Notes: generated from the letters alone by a model not told the origin. DNA of 8,625 nucleotides from Acidimicrobiales bacterium (GCA_030042575.1 JASHZK010000338.1:1-8625); one strand, 5' to 3'; positions 1 through 6,780 are shown, counted from the first letter of the stretch. Translations and numbers: made by a program.

Positions 1-587
1 AGCCACTTTCCCACCCAGAGCTGGACCGGGTGTGGGCGGCTTTCACCGCTCATGGGATCACCCCCGTGTTCCACGTGGCCAACCAGACCCGGCCGTTCGA
101 CGAGGCCTGGTACGGCGAGGACCTCGAAGGCGGCATCAACCCCATGAGCGTCGTCTTCATCTGGACAGCAGCCGCTCTGGCCCTGAGCGACCTCATCCTC
201 AACGGCGTGCTCGAACGACATCCGGACCTGCGGTTCGGGGTGATGGAGCTCTCGGCCCGCTGGGTTGCCCAGCACCTGCAGATGATGGACGGCGGCTATC
301 GCCACACGGCCCGTTTCAACGGAGAGTCCACCGGGCTTTCGTGCCCACCCAGTGAGTACTTCCGTCGCCAGGTCCGGGTGGCCGCCTTCTCGTACGAGAT
401 GCCTCGCCGGCTCATGGCCCAGGCCGGGGACGTCTTCATGGCCTGCAGCGACTATCCCCACACCGAAGGGACGAGCACGGCTATCGAGGACTACGCCGGT
501 GTGGACCTCGTTCCCGAGGAGGAGTCGGCCGGCTTCTTCGGGGACAACGCCGCTTTCCTGCTGCGGATGGCTGACGTCCGGCACTAG
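1..587 (+). CDS. Amidohydrolase-2 family metal-dependent hydrolase (3' part)
   Basis: This is the C-terminal ~194 residues of a TIM-barrel metal hydrolase of the amidohydrolase-2 (ACMSD-like) family. These enzymes hydrolyse or decarboxylate small, often aromatic, substrates in the cytoplasm. The reading frame is open from base 3 and already reads family sequence (PLSHPELDRVWAAFTAHG), so the GTG at 30 is an internal Val and the true start lies upstream. Visible are the barrel strand ending in His (PVFHV), the helix-strand unit LILNGVLERHPDLRFGVMEL followed by W and a later D, and the segment CSDYPHTEG, whose Asp is the usual metal or catalytic acid near the end of the barrel. The N-terminal HxH metal pair would lie outside the window. 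Where ACMSD has its next metal His, this protein reads MELSARW with Glu, as I recall for many actinobacterial members. The stop is TAG at 585-587. The substrate cannot be told. Confidence 0.88.
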   Translation, partial: PLSHPELDRVWAAFTAHGITPVFHVANQTRPFDEAWYGEDLEGGINPMSVVFIWTAAALALSDLILNGVLERHPDLRFGVMELSARWVAQHLQMMDGGYRHTARFNGESTGLSCPPSEYFRRQVRVAAFSYEMPRRLMAQAGDVFMACSDYPHTEGTSTAIEDYAGVDLVPEEESAGFFGDNAAFLLRMADVRH

Positions 588-594
588 CCGGTTC

Positions 595-611
595 GAGGCG
601 CATGGCGCTTC
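595..611 (+). terminator. Hairpin just after amidohydrolase stop, possible terminator
   Basis: GAGGCGC and GCGCTTC form a 7-bp stem (one G-T wobble) around the 3-base loop ATG, starting 8 bases after the stop codon. There is no T-run after it, so it is not a classical intrinsic terminator. Short GC-only hairpins right after stops are often taken as terminators in actinobacteria. The position is the main argument; the stem is modest and could be chance in GC-rich DNA. Confidence 0.35.
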
Positions 612-835
612 CGCCCGACCTCGAAGGCGGGGGAGGACACGACCGGTCCTCAGAGGCCGCCCGACGGTCCTCGCGCTCTCAGCGCCGAACGTCGCTGCAT
701 CTCGAACACCGTGCGCTCGGGTGAATCGCAAACTTGATTGTGTCGTCCCCCACGAACAAGGATCTCGTCGATGTTCGGTCGATGGGCCACCTACAGAGGA
801 GTCGGTCCCCGGCATGCAGGGAGATTCCGGGGGCA

Positions 836-859
836 GGCCGGGAGATCGGCCGGGAGATG
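836..859 (+). repeat. Two tandem 12-bp units, GGCCGGGAGATC / GGCCGGGAGATG
   Basis: The two adjacent 12-mers match at 11 of 12 positions. The core GGGAGAT also occurs at 819-825, and a variant GCGAGAT at 861-867, so GAGAT appears four times within about 50 bases. The array ends about 65 bases before the desaturase start. It could be a binding site for a regulator or a slippage product. Read as protein, the units give a low-complexity RPGD repeat, which does not look like a real product. Confidence 0.6.
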
Positions 860-932
860 GGCGAGATCCCCAACCGGCCTGCTGGTCCTTGCCTCGGGCC
901 ATCACGACTTCTCGGCCGAGTAGCTGAGATCG

Positions 933-1670
933 GTGTCGGTTCTCGGCGCGGTCGTCGTCGGGCTGCTGATCGCCCAGCTCGCCTTGTTGGTGTCGACCGT
1001 CTACCTCCACCGGTGTCTGTCGCACAGGGCACTGCGCCTGTCCCCTTGGGCCCGTGGGGCCGGCCGGTTCTCGACCTGGATGCTCACGGGAATGCGGCCC
1101 CGCCAGTGGGTGGCGGTGCACCGCATGCACCATGCCTATGCCGACACCGCTCGTGATCCACATTCACCCATCGTGCTGGGATACGCCCGGGTGCAGTTCA
1201 CCAATGCCGGCCTCTACCGCAAGGCGGCCCGTGATCCCGCTGTTGTGGCCCGCTACGCGCGCGACATTCCGGTTGACCGTTGGGACAAGCTGCTGTTCGA
1301 CCGTGCCTATCTCGGCCTCGGCCTGGGGATGGGCCTGCTGGTGTTGCTCCTCGGGTGGGAGCTGGCCGTTGTGGCAGCCGTCGTCCACACGGCTTATTAC
1401 CTCCTTGCCAATGGAGCCATCAACGCCGTGGGCCATCGGTGGGGTCGGCGGCCATTCGACAACCGGGCCACCAACAATCGGTGGCTGGCCTGGGTGGCCG
1501 TCGGTGAGGGCCTGCACAACAACCACCACGCCATCCCGACCTCGAGCCGGCTCAGCCTGGCTCCGGGCGAGGTCGACCCGGGGTGGTGGTGCATTCGGCT
1601 CATGGTCTTCCTCGGAGCGGCCTCCGTGCGCCAGGTGAGCACCTCCCCTCGACTCCGCTCGCCTGTCTGA
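933..1670 (+). CDS. Membrane fatty acid (acyl-CoA-type) desaturase
   Basis: A 245-residue di-iron membrane desaturase of the stearoyl-CoA/delta-9 group, which introduces a double bond into a fatty acyl chain using O2 and electrons from a separate donor. All histidine boxes are present: HRCLSH (H26, H31), HRMHH (H63, H66, H67) followed by DPHSP, and HNNHH (H195, H198, H199) inside GEGLHNNHHAIP. The extra conserved His in NAVGHRWG is H168. Hydrophobic segments lie at about residues 3-22, 127-141 and 143-161. There is no cytochrome b5 or ferredoxin domain. The GTG start at 933 is the furthest upstream possible, because the frame has a TAG at 921-923. The upstream SD is weak (TGAGA, 925-929). Only one short membrane segment precedes the first His box, so the protein is short for the family, which usually runs about 300 residues or more. 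It is set off from both neighbours by gaps, so it is probably transcribed alone. The family is sure; regiochemistry and substrate are not. Confidence 0.9.
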   Translation: MSVLGAVVVGLLIAQLALLVSTVYLHRCLSHRALRLSPWARGAGRFSTWMLTGMRPRQWVAVHRMHHAYADTARDPHSPIVLGYARVQFTNAGLYRKAARDPAVVARYARDIPVDRWDKLLFDRAYLGLGLGMGLLVLLLGWELAVVAAVVHTAYYLLANGAINAVGHRWGRRPFDNRATNNRWLAWVAVGEGLHNNHHAIPTSSRLSLAPGEVDPGWWCIRLMVFLGAASVRQVSTSPRLRSPV

Positions 1671-1758
1671 GCCGTTGCCACCGACCGCACGATCCGGCCG
1701 AGCCGCCCGCTCCCGGACATAGCCCGGGGGCGGAGCCGGCCCGGTTCTCTTCCCGGAA

Positions 1759-1778
1759 CGCGGCACCCTCGTGCCGCG
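1759..1778 (+). terminator. Perfect 8-bp hairpin, likely terminator of the desaturase gene
   Basis: CGCGGCAC and GTGCCGCG pair perfectly around the tetraloop CCTC, 88 bases after the desaturase stop and 54 bases before the cyclase start. The sequence after it (CCCAACTGCTGTTT) has only a weak T tract. This is the best hairpin I see in the gaps. It may end desaturase transcription, or, lying just upstream of the possible -10 at 1797, take part in control of the cyclase gene. Confidence 0.5.
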
Positions 1779-1796
1779 CCCAACTGCTGTTTCGCC

Positions 1797-1802
1797 TAAT
1801 CT
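1797..1802 (+). promoter_or_regulatory. Possible -10 element TAATCT before the cyclase gene
   Basis: TAATCT fits the TAnnnT pattern of actinobacterial -10 elements and lies 30 bases before the chosen GTG, giving a short leader. No TTGAC-like -35 stands at 16-19 bases upstream; that space is taken by the hairpin at 1759-1778. The call rests on one hexamer and is weak. Confidence 0.2.
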
Positions 1803-1822
1803 CTGGTGTGGAGCGTGGTCGC

Positions 1823-1828
1823 AGGAGG
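1823..1828 (+). promoter_or_regulatory. Shine-Dalgarno AGGAGG that sets the cyclase start
   Basis: A full AGGAGG ends 4 bases before GTG at 1833. The in-frame GTGs at 1806 and 1815 lie upstream of it and have no comparable ribosome site. The 1833 start also places the conserved cyclase strand ITVLFTD right at the N-terminus, as is usual in this family. Confidence 0.7.
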
Positions 1829-1832
1829 GACG

Positions 1833-4800
1833 GTGGCTGCCACCGAGAACATCACGGTCCTCTTCACCGATTTGGTCGGTTCGACCGAGTTGGCGTCCGG
1901 GCTCACCCTGGAAGCCGCCGACGAGCTGCGCCGGGACCATTTCTCTTCACTGCGTCAGGCCATCGCCGCCACCGGGGGCACCGAGGTCAAGACCCTGGGC
2001 GACGGCGTGATGGTGGTGTTCACCAGCGCCCTGTCCGCCCTGGCCTGTGGCGTGGCCATGCAGCAGGCGGTCGGTCGGCACAACACGAGCGCCGAGCTGT
2101 CGCTGTTACTGCGGGTCGGGATCAGTGCCGGGGAAGTGGTCCGAGAAGCAGACGACTACTTCGGAGAGCCCGTGATCGAGGCGTCGCGGCTGTGCGGGCG
2201 CGCTGACGGAGGTCACATCCTCGTGGCTGGCATCGTCCGCGCCTTGGCCGGCCGACACTGCCCACATACCTTCACCTTTCAGGGAAGGCTCGAACTCAAA
2301 GGCCTGCCCGAGCCGATCGCCGCCTTGGACGTCGGCTGGGAGCCCCTCGTCCCCGTAGAGGCGGCCTTGCCGCCGCCCGCCCGCCTGGACACAACGCCGC
2401 AGATCGGCGTGATCGGCCGTGACAGCGAATTGGCATTGCTGGCCGACGCCTTCAAACGGGTTTCCGTGGGCGATGGACGTGAGATCGTCCTGATATCGGG
2501 AGAACCCGGCATCGGCAAGACCACGCTCGCCACACGGGCGGCCCGCTCAGCCTTCGAGGCGGGGGCCGTCGTGCTCCTCGGCCGCTGCGACCAGGATTTG
2601 GCCACCCCGTACGGGCCCTTCGTCGAAGCGGTGTCGCACTACGTCACCAACGCTCCCGAGGATCTCCTACGGGTCCACGTGGACAGGTTCGGCGCTGAGC
2701 TGGCCAAGCTCGTCCCCGTCCTGCTCCAACGACTCGGCGAACTACCCGCTCTCCAGAGCACGGGGCCCGACACCGAGAGGTACCTTCTCTTCAGTGCCGT
2801 CGTCGGGTTGCTCGACCAAGTCTCCCGAGACTCGCCTGTCATGGTTGTGGTCGACGACCTCCAATGGGCGGACAAGCCCAGCCTGCAGCTGCTGCGCCAC
2901 GTCATAGCCAACACGACGGGCCAGCGGATCCTCATCGTCGCCACCTATCGCCAGGACGAGCTCTCAGGCTCCCACCCGCTGAGCGAGGCGCTCGTCGGTG
3001 TCCGGCGCGAGCCTGGAGTGAGCCATATCACGCTGTCGGGACTCGACGACGCCGAAGTGGTCGCCTTCGTGCAGGCTGCGGCAGGACACGATCTCGACGA
3101 CGACGGGATAGACCTTGCCCAAGCGCTGTACCGCGAGACCGACGGGAACCCGTTCTTCGTGTGGGAGGTGCTCCGCCATCTGGCCGAGACAGGCGCCATC
3201 TACCGGGACGACACAGGTCGATGGACGGCATCGGCCGCCCTCGACACCATGGCCATGCCCGAGAGTCTCCGCCTGGTCATCAGCTCCCGGGTGGCGCGCC
3301 TGGGTCCGACCGTCAGCGAGGTCCTCCCCATGGCGGCGGTGATCGGCCGGGAGTTCGACTTCGATCTGTTGGCGCGCCTGACAGAACTCGGTGAGGACGA
3401 GGTGCTCGACGTCCTCGACTCGGCGGCCACGGCTGCGCTGGTGGCCGAGGTCGCCAGTGCTCCCGGTCGCTATCACTTTTCCCACGCCCTCATTCAGCAC
3501 ACCCTCTATCAAGAGCTGGGGGCGACACGCCGGGCCCGCGCTCACCGGCGAGTGGCCGAGGCCATCGAAACCGTCACCGACGGCCATCCCGGCGAGAGGG
3601 TGGGCGAGCTCGCCCACCACTGGTACCACGCGCCCCAGCCTGCCAACGCCGGCAAGGCCATGACCTATGCCCGCCGGGCCGGCGAGGTCGCCCTGGTGGC
3701 ACTCGCCCCCGACGAGGCGGTCCGTCATTTCTCGCAGGCGCTCCGCCTGGTCGAGCTCGCCACCCAGGGTGAGCCGCTCCTGGCCTGCGACCTCCGTGTG
3801 AGCCTCGGGCAGGCCCAGCGGCAGGCCGGAGTAGCCGGCTCCCGGGAGACGTTTCTCGACGCCGCTCGGCGGGCCCAGGCGCTCGATGCGACAGACCGGT
3901 TGGTCAATGCCGCCCTGGCCAACACTCGCGGCTGGTTCAGCGCCAGCGGCGTCGTCGACACAGAGAAGATCGCCGTGCTCGAAGCAGCGCTCGATGTCGT
4001 GGGCGGCCACGACAGCCCCGAGCGGGCTCTCCTGTTGGGAACCTTGTGCTCGGAACTGAGCTTCGGGCCCCTGGAACGGCGTCGGGCTCTGGCCACCGAG
4101 GCCAAGACCATGGCCCGGCGACTGGGCGATGGGGCCACCCTCGTCCAGGTGCTGAGCCTGCTCGACAACCCCCTCCAGATCCCCTCGCTCCTGGGCGAGC
4201 GCCGGGCCGACGTGAGAGAGGCCGTGGCCCTGGCCGAGACCCTGGGCGATCCGGAAGTGCTCTACCACGTCCACAGCCAGCGTCAGATCAACGCCATTCA
4301 AGCGGGCGACTTCGTCACGGCCGACGCTTCCATGGGGCGCATGCGGGAGTTGAGCGACCGACTTCGTCAGCCGACGCTCACCTGGATGACGTTGTTCAAG
4401 GAAAGTGGCATGGCGTTGATGGCCGGAGATCCGGAACGAGCCGAAGAGATGGCCAATGCCGCTGTGTCAGTGGGCACAGAAAGCGGGCAGCCGGACGCCT
4501 TCACCGTCTTCGGGTCCCAGGTGATGTTCGCTCGCATGGAGCAGGGACGTCTGGGCGAACTGGTGGGCCTTGTCGACCAGGCTGTCACCGACAACCCCGG
4601 CCTGCCGGCCTTCCGCGCCATCCTGGCCGCCACCCATCTCGATGCCGGTAATCACGCCACGGCCTTGGCCATCCTCGACCGGGGGGCTACCGACGGCTTC
4701 GCCTCATTGCCCCTCGACTTCGTATGGCTCATCGGGATGACCGGTTATGCCCTGGTCGCCACCGAGCTGGGCGCCGCCGTCCCGGCCCAGCGGCTGTACG

Positions 4801-5138
4801 ACCTGCTCGCCCCCCACCGCGGTCAGATCCCGTTCATCGGGACGCTCGGGTACTTCCCCACCTCCTGGTCGCTCGGTGGCCTCGCCACCGTGCTCGGTCG
4901 TTACGACGAAGCCGAGGCCCATTTCGCCGAGGCCGCCGAGCTCACCAGTCGCGGGGCGATGCGGTTCTACGCCGCGGCCAACCAGCTGGCATGGGGAAGG
5001 ATGCTGGCCGAGCGCGGTGGTCAGGCGGACCACAGGCGGGGACGCAGCCTCCTCGAGCAGGCCCGTTCTGTCGCCGGCGAATGCGGTTACGCCCTCGTCG
5101 AGCACCGGGCCGGGGAGGCGTTGGCGTCGCTTTCGTGA
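1833..5138 (+). CDS. Class III nucleotidyl cyclase fused to AAA/STAND ATPase and TPR-like tail
   Basis: An 1101-residue signalling protein, predicted soluble. Residues ~7-180 form a class III cyclase domain that would make cAMP (or cGMP) from the nucleotide triphosphate: metal Asp13 in FTDLVGS and Asp57 in LGDG, adenine-type Lys53 (VKTLGDG) and Asp108 (DDYFG), and Arg119 in EASRL. The transition-state Asn expected four residues before that Arg is Ile115, so activity is uncertain. An ATPase module follows: VIGRDSE (193-199), Walker A GEPGIGKT (223-230), Walker B VVVDD (338-342), an ATYR sensor-like strand ending at R373, and GNPFFVWEVLR (438-448), ending in the family segment FSHALIQHTLYQEL (from 549). 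From ~587 to the end the chain is Ala/Leu-rich helices that look like divergent TPR repeats. There is no C-terminal LuxR-type helix-turn-helix, unlike many related actinobacterial STAND regulators. The design suggests ATP- and ligand-gated control of the cyclase. Gaps on both sides suggest its own transcript. The input signal is unknown. Confidence 0.9.
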   Translation: MAATENITVLFTDLVGSTELASGLTLEAADELRRDHFSSLRQAIAATGGTEVKTLGDGVMVVFTSALSALACGVAMQQAVGRHNTSAELSLLLRVGISAGEVVREADDYFGEPVIEASRLCGRADGGHILVAGIVRALAGRHCPHTFTFQGRLELKGLPEPIAALDVGWEPLVPVEAALPPPARLDTTPQIGVIGRDSELALLADAFKRVSVGDGREIVLISGEPGIGKTTLATRAARSAFEAGAVVLLGRCDQDLATPYGPFVEAVSHYVTNAPEDLLRVHVDRFGAELAKLVPVLLQRLGELPALQSTGPDTERYLLFSAVVGLLDQVSRDSPVMVVVDDLQWADKPSLQLLRHVIANTTGQRILIVATYRQDELSGSHPLSEALVGVRREPGVSHITLSGLDDAEVVAFVQAAAGHDLDDDGIDLAQALYRETDGNPFFVWEVLRHLAETGAIYRDDTGRWTASAALDTMAMPESLRLVISSRVARLGPTVSEVLPMAAVIGREFDFDLLARLTELGEDEVLDVLDSAATAALVAEVASAPGRYHFSHALIQHTLYQELGATRRARAHRRVAEAIETVTDGHPGERVGELAHHWYHAPQPANAGKAMTYARRAGEVALVALAPDEAVRHFSQALRLVELATQGEPLLACDLRVSLGQAQRQAGVAGSRETFLDAARRAQALDATDRLVNAALANTRGWFSASGVVDTEKIAVLEAALDVVGGHDSPERALLLGTLCSELSFGPLERRRALATEAKTMARRLGDGATLVQVLSLLDNPLQIPSLLGERRADVREAVALAETLGDPEVLYHVHSQRQINAIQAGDFVTADASMGRMRELSDRLRQPTLTWMTLFKESGMALMAGDPERAEEMANAAVSVGTESGQPDAFTVFGSQVMFARMEQGRLGELVGLVDQAVTDNPGLPAFRAILAATHLDAGNHATALAILDRGATDGFASLPLDFVWLIGMTGYALVATELGAAVPAQRLYDLLAPHRGQIPFIGTLGYFPTSWSLGGLATVLGRYDEAEAHFAEAAELTSRGAMRFYAAANQLAWGRMLAERGGQADHRRGRSLLEQARSVAGECGYALVEHRAGEALASLS

Positions 5139-5190
5139 TCGACCAGACCCGGTGCCTTCCCCTGGTCCGTGGGCGCCGTGCCCGATGGAC

Positions 5191-5199
5191 TGCTACGGT
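5191..5199 (+). promoter_or_regulatory. Possible extended -10 (TGC-TACGGT) before the phosphoesterase gene
   Basis: TGC TACGGT matches the extended -10 form TGn-TAnnnT. It lies 53 bases after the cyclase stop and would give a leader of roughly 145 bases before the chosen phosphoesterase start. No clear -35 is seen, though extended -10 promoters may lack one. Weak call from pattern only. Confidence 0.25.
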
Positions 5200-5221
5200 C
5201 AGCTGCCACATGTAAAGGCTT

Positions 5222-5273
5222 GGTGAGCGGGCCAGGCCGAGGGCTCGGGACTTCGTTGCCCGGCCGCCTCACC
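5222..5273 (+). other. Imperfect nested hairpin in the cyclase-phosphoesterase gap
   Basis: GGTGAG (5222-5227) pairs with CTCACC (5268-5273), and CGGGC (5228-5232) pairs with GCCCG (5258-5262), leaving a 5-base bulge on the 3' side. Inside, CCGA/TCGG with loop GGGC (5237-5248) forms a small second hairpin. It lies 83 bases after the cyclase stop. It may be a terminator without a T-run, or a folded leader if transcription starts at the possible -10 near 5191. Such pairing also arises by chance in GC-rich sequence. Confidence 0.3.
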
Positions 5274-5352
5274 GGTTGACGTTCGGCCCATGGGCGTCTC
5301 GACGATGGGCGCCGCGTGGCGAGGCGAGCCGGTGGCCGGTCGGGGGGTTTGC

Positions 5353-6780
5353 ATGGGCGTCCGATGGGTGTGTCTGTCCGATCTGCACCTTGGTGCCCTC
5401 AACAGCGTTCTCACCGCGGTGGCAGTTGACGGCGAGTCGGTGGACAAGTCGGTGCCCTCACCGGTTCTCACCGCCCTGTGCGACGGTCTGCGAACTCTGG
5501 CTCCGACGGGTGACCCCCCGGAGCTCGTCATCCTGGGCGACCTCTTCGAGCTCGCCCTCAGCTCGACCGACCAGGCAGCGGCGACGTTCGCTCACCTCGT
5601 GCGGGGCCTGCGGCCCGGCGAGGTGGGAGCGGCTGTCTCGCCACTCCTGCGGTTCGTACCCGGGAACCACGACCACCATTTGTGGAGACGCGCTCGTGGG
5701 GAGTGGTACCTGGACCACATCGAGACGCTCCCGGCGGCCCAGGAGCTTCCTCCGGAGGCCTACGTCACGTCGCTCCTGCCGGCGCACCAGCGCCTCCCCG
5801 TGCGCGACCGCCTCATCGAGCTGCTGGCGTCGAGGGCCGAGACCGGTGCCAAGGTCTCTGTCGAGCAGAGCTATCCCAACGTCGGAATGGCGAGCGCGTC
5901 GGGCGAACGGGTCGTCGTCCTCTCCCACGGCCATTTCATCGAACCGCTGTACCGGGCCATGTCGGGCCTCACGGCCGTGTTCGGGCGTGGGACGCCGGGA
6001 TCCCCTTCGTTGGAGTCCCTCGAGGCCCACAACGGCCCCTGGATCGACTTCTTCTGGTCGTCGATGGGTGACGCCGCCGGCTTCTCGACGGTGGCGCGCG
6101 GGCTGTACGAGTCGCTCCAGAGCGAGGAGGCCATCGAGGCCGAGCTGGCGGCCATTCGCCGTACTATCGCCCGTCGTCCGGAAGGCCACCTTCGTCACCA
6201 CCTCGAAGGGCTCTTCGCCGCCGAGGCGCTCGGCGAGCTGCTCAAGCGGTCGTTCAAGCGAGAGCGCCACGTCGCCGACGTGCTGAGCGACACGGCGGAC
6301 TCGGGCTTGCGCGACTTTCTGTCGGGCCCGGTGGCCAAGCAGGTCGGTGAGGAGGTGGGGAGTCCCCGAGAGGCCGTCTTCGTCTTCGGTCACACCCACA
6401 AGCCCTTTACCGAGACACGAACGGTCGCCAGGCTGGCACCGTCGGTCTCCGTCGTGAACACCGGCGGCTGGGTGGTCGATTCGCCGGTACCCGAGCCGAA
6501 CAAGGGGGCATCGGTCGTGCTCGTCGACGACCGGCTCGACGTCGCCGTTCTTCGTGTCTACGACCAGGGGACAGGTCCGGCGGCCGTTCGACTCGAGACA
6601 CTGCCGGGGGAGGAGGACAACCCCCTCGTCGGCGAGCTCCGGGAGCTGGTCGACCCGGGGCGCGACCCGTGGTTGGCCCTGGCCCAGGCGGCGGCGGCGA
6701 GCCAGTGCGAGCGCCGGGGACAGCTCGAGCACCGGCTGCGCACCCAGACAGACGAGCTCGAGCATGGCGGGCGACGGTGA
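5353..6780 (+). CDS. Calcineurin-like metallophosphoesterase with large insertions
   Basis: A 475-residue two-metal phosphoesterase. The family hydrolyses phosphomonoesters, phosphodiesters or pyrophosphate bonds. All signature motifs are present: SDLHLG (D10, H12), GDLFE (D63), GNHD (N105, H106, D107), SHGH (H192, H194) and GHTHKP (H347, H349). The SDLHLG, GDLFE and GHTHKP forms recall LpxH and CpdA-like enzymes, but at 475 residues this is nearly twice their size. About 84 residues separate GNHD from SHGH, and about 150 separate SHGH from GHTH, including an Arg/Glu-rich helical stretch. No signal peptide or clear membrane helix is seen. The ATG at 5353 has GGGGGG five bases upstream and puts the first catalytic strand at the N-terminus. 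An in-frame ATG at 5290 would add 21 residues of unlikely composition and lacks an SD. The stop overlaps the next start by four bases, so the two genes are likely coupled. With a cyclase upstream, cyclic-nucleotide hydrolysis is possible, but this is inference. Confidence 0.88.
   Translation: MGVRWVCLSDLHLGALNSVLTAVAVDGESVDKSVPSPVLTALCDGLRTLAPTGDPPELVILGDLFELALSSTDQAAATFAHLVRGLRPGEVGAAVSPLLRFVPGNHDHHLWRRARGEWYLDHIETLPAAQELPPEAYVTSLLPAHQRLPVRDRLIELLASRAETGAKVSVEQSYPNVGMASASGERVVVLSHGHFIEPLYRAMSGLTAVFGRGTPGSPSLESLEAHNGPWIDFFWSSMGDAAGFSTVARGLYESLQSEEAIEAELAAIRRTIARRPEGHLRHHLEGLFAAEALGELLKRSFKRERHVADVLSDTADSGLRDFLSGPVAKQVGEEVGSPREAVFVFGHTHKPFTETRTVARLAPSVSVVNTGGWVVDSPVPEPNKGASVVLVDDRLDVAVLRVYDQGTGPAAVRLETLPGEEDNPLVGELRELVDPGRDPWLALAQAAAASQCERRGQLEHRLRTQTDELEHGGRR

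Larger units (their letters stand above)
588..932 (+). other. Intergenic region between amidohydrolase and desaturase
   Basis: No convincing gene lies in these 345 bases. It holds the hairpin at 595-611, a locally AT-richer patch at about 721-740 (TTGATT at 734-739 resembles a -35, but no -10 follows at proper spacing), and the tandem repeat at 836-859. Several short frames are open, but their translations are Arg/Pro/Gly-rich and resemble no family I know. The desaturase promoter is expected here but cannot be placed. Confidence 0.6.

Noticed and set aside
608..635. A second hairpin (CTTCCGCC with GGCGGGGG) after the amidohydrolase stop.
   Set aside because: It relies on two G-T wobbles and a 10-base loop, and overlaps the better hairpin at 595-611.
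734..763. TTGATT with AAGGAT as a promoter for the desaturase.
   Set aside because: The downstream hexamer does not fit TAnnnT, and the site is 170 bases from the start codon.
814..927. A 37-codon frame (ATG at 814, TGA at 925-927) just before the desaturase, with AGAGGAG upstream and an RPGD repeat.
   Set aside because: The SD-to-ATG distance is about 12 bases, the product is low complexity created by the DNA tandem repeat, and it resembles no known leader peptide.
734..1156. An open + strand frame spanning the gap and the desaturase start.
   Set aside because: It runs out of frame through clearly coding desaturase sequence, its product is Arg/Pro/Gly-rich, and it shows no family features.
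2964..4301. A 445-codon open frame on the - strand inside the cyclase-ATPase gene.
   Set aside because: Long antisense frames are common opposite GC-rich genes because stops are rare there. The + strand frame carries Walker and cyclase motifs; this one carries none.
5290..5352. An upstream ATG (5290) as the phosphoesterase start.
   Set aside because: It has no ribosome site, and the added 21 residues are neither a signal peptide nor family-like. ATG 5353 has a G-rich SD and starts right at the catalytic strand.
5458..6765. A 435-codon open frame on the - strand inside the phosphoesterase gene.
   Set aside because: Same antisense shadow effect; the + strand has all five metal motifs and the antisense product has no recognisable domain.
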